A DNA stretch of 64,000 bases from Nitrosarchaeum sp. (GTDB lineage: Archaea; Thermoproteota; Nitrososphaeria; Nitrososphaerales; Nitrosopumilaceae), in assembly GCA_002737445.1 (NCBI GenBank), contig NSIR01000006.1, positions 1 to 64,000 on the forward strand. The letters run 5' to 3'. The notes under the pieces were generated by a model that was not told the origin of the DNA, ran no database searches, and saw only the letters and a program-made list of their open reading frames with translations. Position 1 is the stretch's first letter. Each line of letters opens with the position of its first letter. Below are positions 24,101 to 33,446 of this stretch, piece by piece. The translations under genes and the position numbers were made by a program.

Positions 24101-25048
24101 ATGAGTTTTCAAATCAAAGAACCGATCTTAGTTATTGGCTTAGGTGGGGCAGGCTCAAAATTAGCAATTCAAGCCAAAGACGCTCTAAATTCTGATTGTC
24201 TACTAATTAGCAATGATTCCAAAGATCTTAATTCAGGAATTGAATCAATCAAAGTATCTACAGATTCAGTCATAAATCCATCTATTCAATTAATTCGTGG
24301 CTCTACATACAAAGTCGCAGATCAAATCAAATCAAAAATTTCAAATTATTCTACAATTATACTAATGACAAATTTAGCAGGTAAAACAGGCTCTGCCATA
24401 TCACCTATAGTATCAGAAATTTGCAAACAGACAGACAAGGGACTAGTATCATTTGCAATCATGCCATTCAAATATGAAAAAGATAGAATTTTCAATTCAG
24501 GTATATCCCTAAAAAGAGTAAAAGAGAATTCAGATTGTACAATTGTTTTAGATAATGATTCATTATTGGAAAGCAATCCAAATTTGAACTCAAAAACATG
24601 TTATGAGATTGCAAATAATGCCATTATGCACATAGTTTCCTCTTTAACTTCATTAGAAATTTCAAATCAAACAAATATTCTAACTACAAGCACAGACGGA
24701 CAAAGTATGGAGGAATCATTACGAGATTCACTCAAAATGCTTTATGGAAATACATCACCAAATGCAGTAAAACGTTCAATTTTGTATGTAGTTGGAGCAA
24801 ACAATATTCCAGTTGGAGTTATCAATTCAATTACAAATTTGACTGGTGGAATATTGGGCGAATCAAGTTCACAAGTAGATATGACATCATCTAGTAAATC
24901 AAAAATTGTAATACTATCTGCAATTCAAGGAATGACTAAATTTGATAAATACGACCCACTAGGAGTGATTCCACAAGAAAACACATTAGATTGGTCACAA
25001 TCAGAATGCAGTGTTGATCATAAATTAGATTTATACCAATTAGAATAA
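24101..25048 (+). CDS. Divergent FtsZ/tubulin-superfamily protein
   Basis: The N-terminus ILVIGLGGAGSK matches the first nucleotide-binding loop of FtsZ, and PFKYEKDRIFNSGISLKRV matches the FtsZ PF-x(5)-R segment. The tubulin signature GGGTGTG is replaced by NLAGKTGSA, and the T7 catalytic motif NxDxxD is not seen, so GTP hydrolysis by the normal mechanism is doubtful. Thaumarchaea divide with Cdv/ESCRT proteins, and their FtsZ-like proteins are known to be divergent with unclear roles. It is 315 residues, lacks the FtsZ C-terminal peptide, and is monocistronic. Confidence 0.75.
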   Translation: MSFQIKEPILVIGLGGAGSKLAIQAKDALNSDCLLISNDSKDLNSGIESIKVSTDSVINPSIQLIRGSTYKVADQIKSKISNYSTIILMTNLAGKTGSAISPIVSEICKQTDKGLVSFAIMPFKYEKDRIFNSGISLKRVKENSDCTIVLDNDSLLESNPNLNSKTCYEIANNAIMHIVSSLTSLEISNQTNILTTSTDGQSMEESLRDSLKMLYGNTSPNAVKRSILYVVGANNIPVGVINSITNLTGGILGESSSQVDMTSSSKSKIVILSAIQGMTKFDKYDPLGVIPQENTLDWSQSECSVDHKLDLYQLE

Positions 25049-25082
25049 AATTAGTTTTTATTTAAAATAAAATTTTCTAGTT

Positions 25083-25637
25083 CTATTTCTTTGCTGCAGG
25101 TTTACTAGGGGATTTCTTTACTGGTGTATCTTTTTTTGGTGTATCTTTTTTTGGTGTATCTTTTTTTGGTGCAACTTCTTTTAATATTGTTTTTTCAGGT
25201 GCTATAGATTCAACTGGAGTATCAACTTTAACTTCAGGTGCAGGAATATCGGCTGCAGAATCTTTAACTGGATCTTTCTTTGCATCTTTCTTTGAATTTT
25301 TAGAATCTTTCTTTGAATCCTTCTTTGAATTTTTAGAATCTTTCTTTGAATTTTTATCATTTGTGGTATCTACTTTTTCATCAGTATAAGGGGAAACTAG
25401 AACATAACCTTGATCAGTTTTACTCATTCTAACTCTAATCTTTCTTGGTGGACTACGAACTCCTCTTGCCCAAATTTGATGTGCAAGATCCTCATCAATC
25501 TTTATTTCTTCTGTCTTCATGTGATGACGAGCAAATTCTCTTATCATGTTGATAGCACGTGGTGCACGATGAGTATTTGCAGAAAGTAAAACTTTGCCTA
25601 AATTGATTGTATACACTCGCTCTAATTCTTGAGACAA
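25083..25637 (-). CDS. Ribosomal protein L31e with long charged C-terminal tail
   Basis: Residues 1-90 match L31e (RVYTINLGKVL, APRAINMIREFARHHMK, WARGVRSPPRKIRVRM), which sits near the exit tunnel of archaeal and eukaryotic large subunits. A further 94 residues are low-complexity KKDSK and KKDTP repeats, about doubling the protein. The start is TTG directly after the TAG of L39e (TAGTTG), so translation is probably coupled. The tail is likely disordered and exposed; its role is unknown. Confidence 0.9.
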   Translation of the reverse strand: MSQELERVYTINLGKVLLSANTHRAPRAINMIREFARHHMKTEEIKIDEDLAHQIWARGVRSPPRKIRVRMSKTDQGYVLVSPYTDEKVDTTNDKNSKKDSKNSKKDSKKDSKNSKKDAKKDPVKDSAADIPAPEVKVDTPVESIAPEKTILKEVAPKKDTPKKDTPKKDTPVKKSPSKPAAKK

Positions 25638-25796
25638 CTATCCGACCTCCACATCTGTTGATCTCCAAGCTCTACGTTTTGGATTGGATCTAACTGTTCT
25701 TTTTGTTCTTAAAACAATCCAAGCTGGGACAGGTGTTGATTGCAATGTCTTTTTTAATAGACGAATCTTTCTTGGAGAAGATTTGCGAGCTGCCAT
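25638..25796 (-). CDS. Ribosomal protein L39e
   Basis: A 52-residue very basic protein beginning MAARKSSPRKIRLLKKTLQS and containing VPAWTILRT and NPKRRAWRSTDV, the hallmark of L39e, which lines the polypeptide exit tunnel. It starts with ATG at 25796 and its stop abuts the L31e start, matching the conserved archaeal L39e-L31e order. The remaining flank to 25832 is too short for another gene. Confidence 0.95.
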   Translation of the reverse strand: MAARKSSPRKIRLLKKTLQSTPVPAWIVLRTKRTVRSNPKRRAWRSTDVEVG

Positions 25797-25832
25797 ATTT
25801 TTCAGGCACGAAGACCTCTTTTTAAATGAATC

Positions 25833-26381
25833 TCACAATTTGAGGCAAGATACTATTTGCTTGAGAATTCTAGCTGACGCGCCCCAGATAATTTTATTTT
25901 GATATTCAAAAGTGTACATTTCTTTAATTCTATTATGCGTTGGATCCAAATCATCAGAAATTGTTTTTAAAAATGATTCAAGTGGAATGTGAAGAATGTT
26001 TTCAACTTCAAAATTTGCTTCCAATGGTCCAATTGTATCCAGTATGCAAATAAAAGGTAAAATGATAAAACCTGAATTCAAAGTTACAACTGGCTCTAAC
26101 TGTCCAATTACCTGATTTTTTGAAATACTCAATCCTATTTCCTCCCTAGTTTCACGCAATGCAGTTTCCAAAAGATCTAAATCATTTGAATCAAATTTCC
26201 CACCTGGAAATGAAATTTCACCTGCATGAAATTTTAGGTGCTGTGGTTTTTTAGTCATTACAATGATTGGTTCCTTGCCATAAATTATTACAAGTATTGA
26301 GGAGAGTGTGTTTGTTCCAGATTGTTCTAAAACAGGATTTATTTTACTTGAAAGCAATGATTTTACTAAATTCAAGTCCAC
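25833..26381 (-). CDS. Nudix hydrolase, CoA-pyrophosphatase-like
   Basis: The Nudix box G-x5-E-x7-REEIG is intact (GGKFDSNDLDLLETALRETREEIGL region). The upstream ISFPGGK is typical of the subgroup that splits CoA or related dinucleotides. It probably clears damaged CoA or nucleotide sugars. The frame extends to 26465, which would overlap the divergent MetF-like gene; the GTG at 26381 avoids that and keeps the full domain, but the start is uncertain. The C-terminus ends in a helix typical of the CoA subgroup. Confidence 0.75.
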   Translation of the reverse strand: MDLNLVKSLLSSKINPVLEQSGTNTLSSILVIIYGKEPIIVMTKKPQHLKFHAGEISFPGGKFDSNDLDLLETALRETREEIGLSISKNQVIGQLEPVVTLNSGFIILPFICILDTIGPLEANFEVENILHIPLESFLKTISDDLDPTHNRIKEMYTFEYQNKIIWGASARILKQIVSCLKL

Positions 26382-26454
26382 AGCATTATAGAAATTATCT
26401 ATTTTATTGAGTTTGTGTTTAAAGGTTTTAACCAAGTTAAATTTGAGATCATTT

Positions 26455-27204
26455 ATGGCTATCATCTATGAAATAAATCCGCCAAAAATTCCGGAAGAAA
26501 ACACATCAAGTGATGAATTAAATGCACTAGTATCAAAACAATTACTACGCGTTTCAGAAATTAGTAATTTTTGCGACGGCGTTCATGTAACTGATTCAGT
26601 TTTGGGAACCAAACGAGTTTCAGCATTGAGTATGGGAAAATTATTAAAAAAAGAGCACCCGGATTTACAAATTACAATTAGTTTGCGTGTAAGGGACAAG
26701 GACATGAATTTAATTAAAAACATAGTTCAAGAATCAATTGAGGCAAAGTTAGATGGAATTCTTGTCCTTCAAGGGGATCCATCTAAAGAAAATCCAATAG
26801 ATGTAGGCTTGATTCCAAGTAAAGTCGTCAAGGAACTAAATCAGTTAGGTTTTGCTGAAAAAACAAATTTTTTCCTATCATTGCCTAGTGATCCAAACTT
26901 TGAAAAAATTCACATGAAAATTACTGCAGCACCAATAGGATTCATGACCCAAGTAATTCATTCAGTACAGCAAGTACAACGAATTTCAAATAAATTAAAA
27001 CCAGAAGGATTTAGAATTATTCCATGTGTTTTACTACCATCTGTAAAAAATGAAAGCTCTGCAAAGTTTTTGGAATTAGACTGGTCAGGATACAAGGAAA
27101 ATCCTGCAAAATTTATCAAAGAAATTCACAATATTACAGGGGATGTACTAGTTACCTCACCAAATGATTTTGCATTTGCAAAAGAAACTCTGAAAAATAT
27201 CTAA
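26455..27204 (+). CDS. Methylenetetrahydrofolate reductase family protein
   Basis: The 249-residue protein opens with YEINPPK and contains GILVLQGDP, both typical of the MetF TIM barrel that binds flavin and methylene-THF. It is shorter than bacterial MetF (about 300), with reduced later strands. Its 3' end overlaps by four bases the convergent MetH gene, whose methyl donor it would supply; methyl-tetrahydropterin is the likely product. The start at 26455 has TATA-like gttttaacc about 26 bases upstream; an upstream TTG extension is rejected. Confidence 0.75.
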   Translation: MAIIYEINPPKIPEENTSSDELNALVSKQLLRVSEISNFCDGVHVTDSVLGTKRVSALSMGKLLKKEHPDLQITISLRVRDKDMNLIKNIVQESIEAKLDGILVLQGDPSKENPIDVGLIPSKVVKELNQLGFAEKTNFFLSLPSDPNFEKIHMKITAAPIGFMTQVIHSVQQVQRISNKLKPEGFRIIPCVLLPSVKNESSAKFLELDWSGYKENPAKFIKEIHNITGDVLVTSPNDFAFAKETLKNI

Positions 27205-29702
27205 AGTACGAAATATTCAGATTTTGGATGATGTACCACAATTGCTGCAGTTGATTGTTCTGGAATGATTTGACCTGACTCTGTTAATGTCATTCCAGAT
27301 TTTTCAGGTTCAAGCAAAGTCCAAACTAAATTGTGTTGCAAAACATCAGGACAACTTGGAAAACCCCAGCTGTATCGCAATCCACCTTTGCCTTCTAATT
27401 TAAATTCGGATTTAATTTTTCGATTAATCCATTCAGCCAAAGCCTCAGCTACTTCTACTGCCAATCCATGCAAATAGTATGCATCAGCATACTTGTCCTC
27501 AGCATTCCATTGATCAATTACTTCGGAAACCTTGTTTCCAACTGTAACTGCTTGAAATGCAACAATATCGTCTTGACCAAAATAATCAGTCAAGCAAAGG
27601 TGACTTGATTTAGACGAACGAGGAAAATCAAATTCAATTGGCTCCCCATTTGGATTATCAACCAAAAGTTTCCCATCTTTATTGTGACATTTGAAAAAAC
27701 CATATACAATTTCAGGCGCAATTAATTTTTCTCTAATTATTCGAATTTTCCATTCAGATAGTAATGTCTCGTGTTCATCTTCTGATTCAGCACTTACATT
27801 TCCACGTAAACCCCAAGATAACTTGAATAGAGATTTTTTATCAATTAATTCCCAAACTTGACTCATATTGATTTCATTTAATTTCAATCTAATTGGCTGT
27901 CCAATTATTTGAGGCGCATGAGGAACTACAGGTATGGTGTCACTTTTTGGAAGTTTGCTAGTATCAATTATAGCTGTAGATTTATCTTTCCAATTTTCAA
28001 TTTTTTCTTTCCATTGAGATAAAAATTCAGGTTTTTTATCTGAAACTAGTGTCTCCATTGTTTTCAAACCTTCAAACATTGTATTGCAGTAAAATACTCC
28101 AGACTCGTAAATTCCTCCCTCTTTTGCAATTCGATTTATGTAATTGGTATTGATTGCAGCACCACCACATAAAATTGGAATATTCATATTATTTTTTCGT
28201 GCATAATCTACAAAGTACTGCATTTGTTTTGAGGTAGATACCAAGAGTGCAGATAATCCAAGTGCATCAGGTTTTACTTCCTCAATTTTTTCCAAGAATT
28301 TCTGTAAAGGTACTTGTTTTCCTAAATCATATACAGTGTAGCCATTATTTTGAAAAATAGTTTTTACAAGATTTTTTCCAATATCATGAACATCGCCATA
28401 TACAGTTCCAAGTACAAGTTTGCCTTTAGAGGTACCTTCCTCTTTAATCAGATATTTTTCTAATTCAAGAACTGCAGCTTTCATACATTCAGCTGATTTG
28501 AGAACAAAAGGTAGAATTAATTCTCCTGAACCAAATTTATCCCCAACTTCCTTCATTGCTGGAAGTAAATCCTCATTTAGGGTTTGAATTGCGCCTGCAT
28601 GTGTGATTGTTTGTGGTGCATTTAGAGAAAGAACTCCATTAGTGTCTTGAATAATTTCGTTTTTACCAATCTTGTCAGCTATGGCACAAACAACATCGTT
28701 TTGAATTCCATCTTTTAATCTATTTAAAATTCTAAAGTATGCACGTTTTCCTGGTGCCCATGTTGGATCTATATCCACTTTTTTTACACTCTCACTTCCC
28801 TTTTGACCTAGTTTTTCAAAATAAATAATTAATTCAGATAAGGCATTTGCATGTGTATTAAAAATAAGATCTTCTGCTAATTTTTTCTCAGTTACATCTA
28901 TTTCGCCATAAGGAATTATTTCTTTAGAATTTACAATTGCCGTATCAAGACCACATTTAACTGCATGATACAAAAATACAGAATTAATTATTTTTCGTGC
29001 ATATGGAACTAGTCCAAAGCTAATATTACTTAATCCCAATGTTGTAAATGAATCTGGAAATTTTGCTTTAACTAGTTTGATACCCTCTAGTGTATTTTTT
29101 CCTGCATCTAAAAATTCATCTTCTCCAGTAGCAAGTGTAAATGTAAGAACATCGAAAATAAATTGCTCAATTTTTAATCCATATTTTTTTCCAGTTTCAT
29201 AAAGCAATTCTGCAGTTTCCACTTTTTCTAAAGGTGTTTTTGCCATACCTTTTGGACCAATACATAGTGCGATTGCAGGTAAACCATATTTTGCCATTAT
29301 CGGTGCAAGTTTTTCAAATCTACTTCCATCCCCTTCCAAATTAATTGAATTAATTATTGGTCTTCCAGGAATTTGCTCAACTGCAGCTTGTATAACTTCG
29401 GGATCTGTTGAATCAATTACAAGTGGAGCATCAATTTCCAAACTTAATTTTTTTACAAGATTTAACATGAATGCAAGTTCGTCTGCTCTTTCTGTTGTTG
29501 CAACACAAATATCAATACAATGTGCACCGTCCTCAACTTGAGTTCTTGCTAAATTTATCAATCCCTCAAAATCATCATTTAGTACAAACTGTTTTGCTTT
29601 TCTTGAGCCCTGTGTGTTTATTCGTTCTCCAATAATTAATGGTGCAGGTATTTGCTTCAAATCAACTGCTTTGAGTGCAGAACTTACTCTAGGTATAGTC
29701 AA
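27201..29702 (-). CDS. metH: Cobalamin-dependent methionine synthase, pterin/B12/activation part
   Basis: The 833 residues carry the last three MetH modules. The methyltetrahydrofolate-binding barrel lies at about 15-290 (IIGERINTQGSRKAK, DSTDPEVI). The cap and B12-binding domain cover about 320-560, with DVHDIGKN as the cobalt-ligating DxHxxG motif. The AdoMet-binding reactivation domain ends the protein, with RYSWGFPSCPD. The homocysteine-binding module is missing and is encoded by the preceding gene, 33 bases upstream, so the two form one split enzyme. It makes methionine from homocysteine and depends on vitamin B12, which thaumarchaea synthesise. Confidence 0.92.
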   Translation of the reverse strand: MTIPRVSSALKAVDLKQIPAPLIIGERINTQGSRKAKQFVLNDDFEGLINLARTQVEDGAHCIDICVATTERADELAFMLNLVKKLSLEIDAPLVIDSTDPEVIQAAVEQIPGRPIINSINLEGDGSRFEKLAPIMAKYGLPAIALCIGPKGMAKTPLEKVETAELLYETGKKYGLKIEQFIFDVLTFTLATGEDEFLDAGKNTLEGIKLVKAKFPDSFTTLGLSNISFGLVPYARKIINSVFLYHAVKCGLDTAIVNSKEIIPYGEIDVTEKKLAEDLIFNTHANALSELIIYFEKLGQKGSESVKKVDIDPTWAPGKRAYFRILNRLKDGIQNDVVCAIADKIGKNEIIQDTNGVLSLNAPQTITHAGAIQTLNEDLLPAMKEVGDKFGSGELILPFVLKSAECMKAAVLELEKYLIKEEGTSKGKLVLGTVYGDVHDIGKNLVKTIFQNNGYTVYDLGKQVPLQKFLEKIEEVKPDALGLSALLVSTSKQMQYFVDYARKNNMNIPILCGGAAINTNYINRIAKEGGIYESGVFYCNTMFEGLKTMETLVSDKKPEFLSQWKEKIENWKDKSTAIIDTSKLPKSDTIPVVPHAPQIIGQPIRLKLNEINMSQVWELIDKKSLFKLSWGLRGNVSAESEDEHETLLSEWKIRIIREKLIAPEIVYGFFKCHNKDGKLLVDNPNGEPIEFDFPRSSKSSHLCLTDYFGQDDIVAFQAVTVGNKVSEVIDQWNAEDKYADAYYLHGLAVEVAEALAEWINRKIKSEFKLEGKGGLRYSWGFPSCPDVLQHNLVWTLLEPEKSGMTLTESGQIIPEQSTAAIVVHHPKSEYFVL

Positions 29703-29735
29703 TGTGATATTCGTCTCCTTTGTTTTTCTAAATAC

Positions 29736-30719
29736 CTACCCCTTGATAGAATAAGCTTTTTCGTCAATTAGTTTTCTTAGTACAGCAATATGCTCAGGAT
29801 TTGTTCCACAGCAACCGCCAATTATTCGAACTTTTTTGTATTGATCAATAAAATCACCTAATACTTGACCCATTTTTTCAGGAGTCATTTTGTATACTGC
29901 TTGACCACCTTGATTTTCAGGCATACCGGCATTTGGAACTACTAGTAAATTATGCTCATTTTGTTCATCAAGCCATCTAATACTAGGAGTCATTTCAACT
30001 GGACCTGTAGAACAATTCAAACCAAAAACATCAATGCCCATATCAGAAACTGTAGTGTATGCAGCTTGAATATTTGTTCCAAGTAACATTTTGCCATACT
30101 GATCCAAAGTTGTATTTGCAATAATTGGAATTTTTTTTCCAGTTTTTTTCATTGCGTTGTGACATGCCTCAATTACAAGTTTTACTTCTAAAATATCTTG
30201 ACTTGTTTCAATTAAAAGAGCATCAACTCCACCAAGAATCAAACCTTCAGCTTGTAATTCAAATGCATTTCGTATTTGATCAAGAGGTAATTGTCCCAAA
30301 TCAGGATCATTTGAGCTTGGAAGATAACCTGAAGGTCCCATTGAACCAATCACATACCGAGGCGTATCTGTATACTCTGAGCAAACTTGTACTGCTAGTT
30401 CAGATATTTTTTTATTAAAATTTACTGTATCATCACCAAAACCATATTCATCTAATTTAATTTTGTTTGAACCAAAAGAATTTGTTTCAATGCAATCAGA
30501 ACCTGCATTCAAATAATTTCGATGTATTTCTTTAATCCAGTCAGGGTGAGTCAAAATTAAACCATCATTAAATCCGTCTTGATTATTTGGAAAATCTTCT
30601 GGAGATGGATTATGTTTCTGTATCTCAGTTCCCATCGCACCATCAAAAAGCAAAATTCTATTTTGTAATGCAGTTAGAAAAGGTTCTTTTTCTATCAATT
30701 TGTATCTAGTATGTCTCAA
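29736..30719 (-). CDS. Homocysteine S-methyltransferase module of split MetH
   Basis: The 327 residues match the N-terminal zinc barrel of MetH: DGAMGTEIQ near the start, LNCSTGP in the middle (first Cys ligand) and GGCCGTNPEHI at the end (two further Cys ligands). It binds and activates homocysteine for methylation by the adjacent B12 protein. Together the two genes code for about 1160 residues, close to one-chain MetH. The divergent MFS gene starts about 94 bases away. Confidence 0.9.
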   Translation of the reverse strand: MRHTRYKLIEKEPFLTALQNRILLFDGAMGTEIQKHNPSPEDFPNNQDGFNDGLILTHPDWIKEIHRNYLNAGSDCIETNSFGSNKIKLDEYGFGDDTVNFNKKISELAVQVCSEYTDTPRYVIGSMGPSGYLPSSNDPDLGQLPLDQIRNAFELQAEGLILGGVDALLIETSQDILEVKLVIEACHNAMKKTGKKIPIIANTTLDQYGKMLLGTNIQAAYTTVSDMGIDVFGLNCSTGPVEMTPSIRWLDEQNEHNLLVVPNAGMPENQGGQAVYKMTPEKMGQVLGDFIDQYKKVRIIGGCCGTNPEHIAVLRKLIDEKAYSIKG

Positions 30720-30812
30720 TACAGTTTAACTCTTTTGAGAAAAATCAACCATGCAAACAGGGTAAATGGTATCTATGTTGAAATTAGGACAAGGCAAAAT
30801 TTACGTATATTT

Positions 30813-31946
30813 ATGCAAAAAATACAAATAAACAATCTAGTTCGGGGTGCTACTTTTTTTCAACATGGTGGAATTTCCATCGCGTATGTATTTTTACCAA
30901 TAATGGCACTAGCCTTAACAAATTCTGTTTTTGAAATGGGATTAATTGTTGCATCATTTAGTTTTTCTGAGATCATTTCTCAAATTTACTTTGGCAGGCA
31001 CGCAGATAAAAAAGGAATTAGACTCAAATTCATAAGAATTGGCTTTATTGGCTGTGCTGTAGCTTTTACATTACATTATTTTGCAACTAATTTTGAACTA
31101 TTACTTTTAGCTAGAGTTTGTGCAGGTGCGGCAAGTGGAATCATGGTTCCATCCATGATTGCTTATGCCTATGAAGCAAATAAAGAAAAAAAACGTGCAA
31201 TAACTGTAATTTCATTTCATGCGTTAGGATGGTTTGCTGGAACTGCTGCTGCAGGTATTGTCAATGATGTAAAATTAACTTTTCTTATTAGCGGTGTTTT
31301 TTTTATTATCGGATTTTTGTTTACACTAAAAATGCCAAATAACATACAAGAAAAAGAGCTTGAACCTGGAACTACAAAAAATATAATTAAAAAAAATAAA
31401 TTTCTATTTGCATCTATTCTCTTGCGGCATATTGGAGCTGCCTCTGTATGGACAATTTTACCAATAATGCTTATGGAAAAACTAGGTGCAGAATTATATC
31501 AAATCTCAATAGTATATGTTGCAAACACGTTGGCTGCATTTATTGTGATGAATTTAATGGCAAGTAGAATAAAAATTTCAAATATAACAAAATTCAAAAT
31601 AGGAATTGGCGGCACAACATTTGTTTTTGTTGGATTGGCTTTGATTACTGATTGGTGGATGGCAATGCCATTTATGGCACTTGTTGGTTCCACTTGGGCT
31701 CTACTATACATTGGAGGCAGTTTTCACTTGATGGAAAACAATCCACGTACAACTTCAACTGGAATTTTTGGTTCTACAATTTCTATTGGCGGTGTTGTTG
31801 GACCCATAGTTGGCGGAGCAATTGCATTTGCATTTAATTATGTGTCAGTTATTTATTTTGCAATAATTATGATCACTGTCGCATTTCTAATTTCACTAAA
31901 AATAAAATCAGGGAAAAAAATTAACGCAGACCCCATCGAGCCATAA
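30813..31946 (+). CDS. Major facilitator superfamily transporter
   Basis: The 377-residue protein has about twelve hydrophobic helices and an MFS loop motif between helices 2 and 3 (YFGRHADKKGIRLK). The substrate is unknown; it resembles the drug/sugar-type clade. The ATG at 30813 is chosen over a longer frame from 30711 because the added 34 residues are polar and overlap the MetH promoter region. Its end overlaps the convergent ABC permease gene by 26 bases. Confidence 0.8.
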   Translation: MQKIQINNLVRGATFFQHGGISIAYVFLPIMALALTNSVFEMGLIVASFSFSEIISQIYFGRHADKKGIRLKFIRIGFIGCAVAFTLHYFATNFELLLLARVCAGAASGIMVPSMIAYAYEANKEKKRAITVISFHALGWFAGTAAAGIVNDVKLTFLISGVFFIIGFLFTLKMPNNIQEKELEPGTTKNIIKKNKFLFASILLRHIGAASVWTILPIMLMEKLGAELYQISIVYVANTLAAFIVMNLMASRIKISNITKFKIGIGGTTFVFVGLALITDWWMAMPFMALVGSTWALLYIGGSFHLMENNPRTTSTGIFGSTISIGGVVGPIVGGAIAFAFNYVSVIYFAIIMITVAFLISLKIKSGKKINADPIEP

Positions 31947-32688
31947 CTTTATTTTCAATTTTTTTGAAAATAATTCCATCAATTGCAATTCCAATGATCA
32001 TAATTACCAACATAATTGCAAAGACCTGAGAAATATCATTTAGTTGCCGTCCAACATTGAGCAAAAATCCCAATCCTAGAAATGAAAATAAGAGTTCAGC
32101 CCCTATGACCCCTCTCCATGCAAAAGCCCATCCTTGCTTGAAACCTGAAATCAAATATGGAAATGCAGCAGGAATCAATACAAAGATAGCCAATTGGCTT
32201 CCTTTTGCACCCATGTTTCGAGCAGCCTCAATGTAATGTGGATTTATGTTTTTGACTCCAGTGTATGTGGCAATTGTAACTGCAAACATGGAACCAATAG
32301 CAGTTACAAAAATAATTCCACCGTCTGTCAATCCAAACCAAAGTATTGCAAGTGGCACCCATGCAACAGAGGGAATTGATTGTAATCCTAAAACCAATGA
32401 GCCTATAGTTTGATTTACAGTTTCAATTCGTGCCATAAAAATTCCAAGCAGCATACCGGCAGATATTGCAATAGATAATCCAATGATTAAACGCAACAGA
32501 CTTGTTCCAATTCCAAAAAATAAAGTTCCATCAGAGGCAGTATACACTAAATCTTCAGCTACATCATATGGGGATGGAAATAAATTATTTGGCCAAATAT
32601 TTGTCATAGAAACAATCTGCCAAATAGATACGATTGCCACATAAAAGATAATTTGTTTTATCAGAGTATTTTTTTTCATATAATTCAC
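31921..32688 (-). CDS. ABC transporter permease, SsuC/TauC type
   Basis: Six predicted membrane helices and the cytoplasmic EAA-type loop (EAARNMGAKGSQLAIFVLIPAAFP) identify the BPD-type permease of the nitrate/sulfonate/taurine import family. It begins at GTG overlapping the stop of the ATPase gene (an ATG nine bases later is also possible), so the three genes form one operon: binding protein, ATPase, permease. The substrate is probably an organic sulfonate, nitrate-like anion or thiamine precursor; the sequence does not decide. Confidence 0.88.
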   Translation of the reverse strand: MNYMKKNTLIKQIIFYVAIVSIWQIVSMTNIWPNNLFPSPYDVAEDLVYTASDGTLFFGIGTSLLRLIIGLSIAISAGMLLGIFMARIETVNQTIGSLVLGLQSIPSVAWVPLAILWFGLTDGGIIFVTAIGSMFAVTIATYTGVKNINPHYIEAARNMGAKGSQLAIFVLIPAAFPYLISGFKQGWAFAWRGVIGAELLFSFLGLGFLLNVGRQLNDISQVFAIMLVIMIIGIAIDGIIFKKIENKVMARWGLR

Positions 32689-33446
32689 TAACTTTTCTTT
32701 ACCTCAGGTCGTAGTTGAGACAAAATTTCTTGTTGTATTGGAAATAAATCTTGATCTTCAACAAGTCGTGGTCGTTTGTAATCTATATCAACTATTTTTT
32801 TGATTGTGGAAGGTCTATTACTAAAGATAGCAACTTTGGTACCAAGTACTGTAGCTTCTGTAACATTGTGAGTTACAAAAATAATTGTCTTTTTTGTTTT
32901 TTTCCAAATTAATTGCATTTCAACTAGCAAAAGATCTCGTGTCTGCGGATCTAATGCGGCAAAAGGTTCATCCATTAGTAATACATCCGGATCCATTACA
33001 AGTGCTCTAGCTATTGCAACTCGCTGCTTCATTCCAGTTGAAAGTTGATACGTGTATGAATCAGCAAATTTAGTTAATTGCATCATGTCCAAATATCTTT
33101 TAGATATTTCGGCACGTTTCACTTTGGAAACTCCCGCCATCTTTAATCCAAATTCTACATTATCTTGAACTTTTAACCACGGAAATAATGCACCCTCTTG
33201 AAAAACTAGAATTCGTTCAGGTCCAGTACTTGTAACAGGTTTTCCATCAAAAAGAATTTCCCCCTCATCTGGTGTTTCCAACCCGGCAATAATTCGTAAA
33301 AAAGTTGATTTACCACAACCCGAGGGACCAACTAGACAGATAAATTCGCCATCTTCAATCTTTAAATTTACATCATCCAATGCTTTCAGTCGGTGAGAAT
33401 CATGATTGAAATACTTTACAATATTTTTAGCCTCAAGTTTAGTCAT
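32688..33446 (-). CDS. ABC transporter ATP-binding protein, SsuB/TauB type
   Basis: The 252-residue ATPase shows Walker A GPSGCGKST (about 39-47), signature LSTGMKQRVAIARA, Walker B VLLMDEPFAALD and the switch His in FVTHNVTEA. The family signature usually begins LSGGM; here Thr replaces the second position. It powers the importer encoded by its two neighbours. Its start overlaps the end of the binding-protein gene by eight bases. Confidence 0.92.
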   Translation of the reverse strand: MTKLEAKNIVKYFNHDSHRLKALDDVNLKIEDGEFICLVGPSGCGKSTFLRIIAGLETPDEGEILFDGKPVTSTGPERILVFQEGALFPWLKVQDNVEFGLKMAGVSKVKRAEISKRYLDMMQLTKFADSYTYQLSTGMKQRVAIARALVMDPDVLLMDEPFAALDPQTRDLLLVEMQLIWKKTKKTIIFVTHNVTEATVLGTKVAIFSNRPSTIKKIVDIDYKRPRLVEDQDLFPIQQEILSQLRPEVKKS

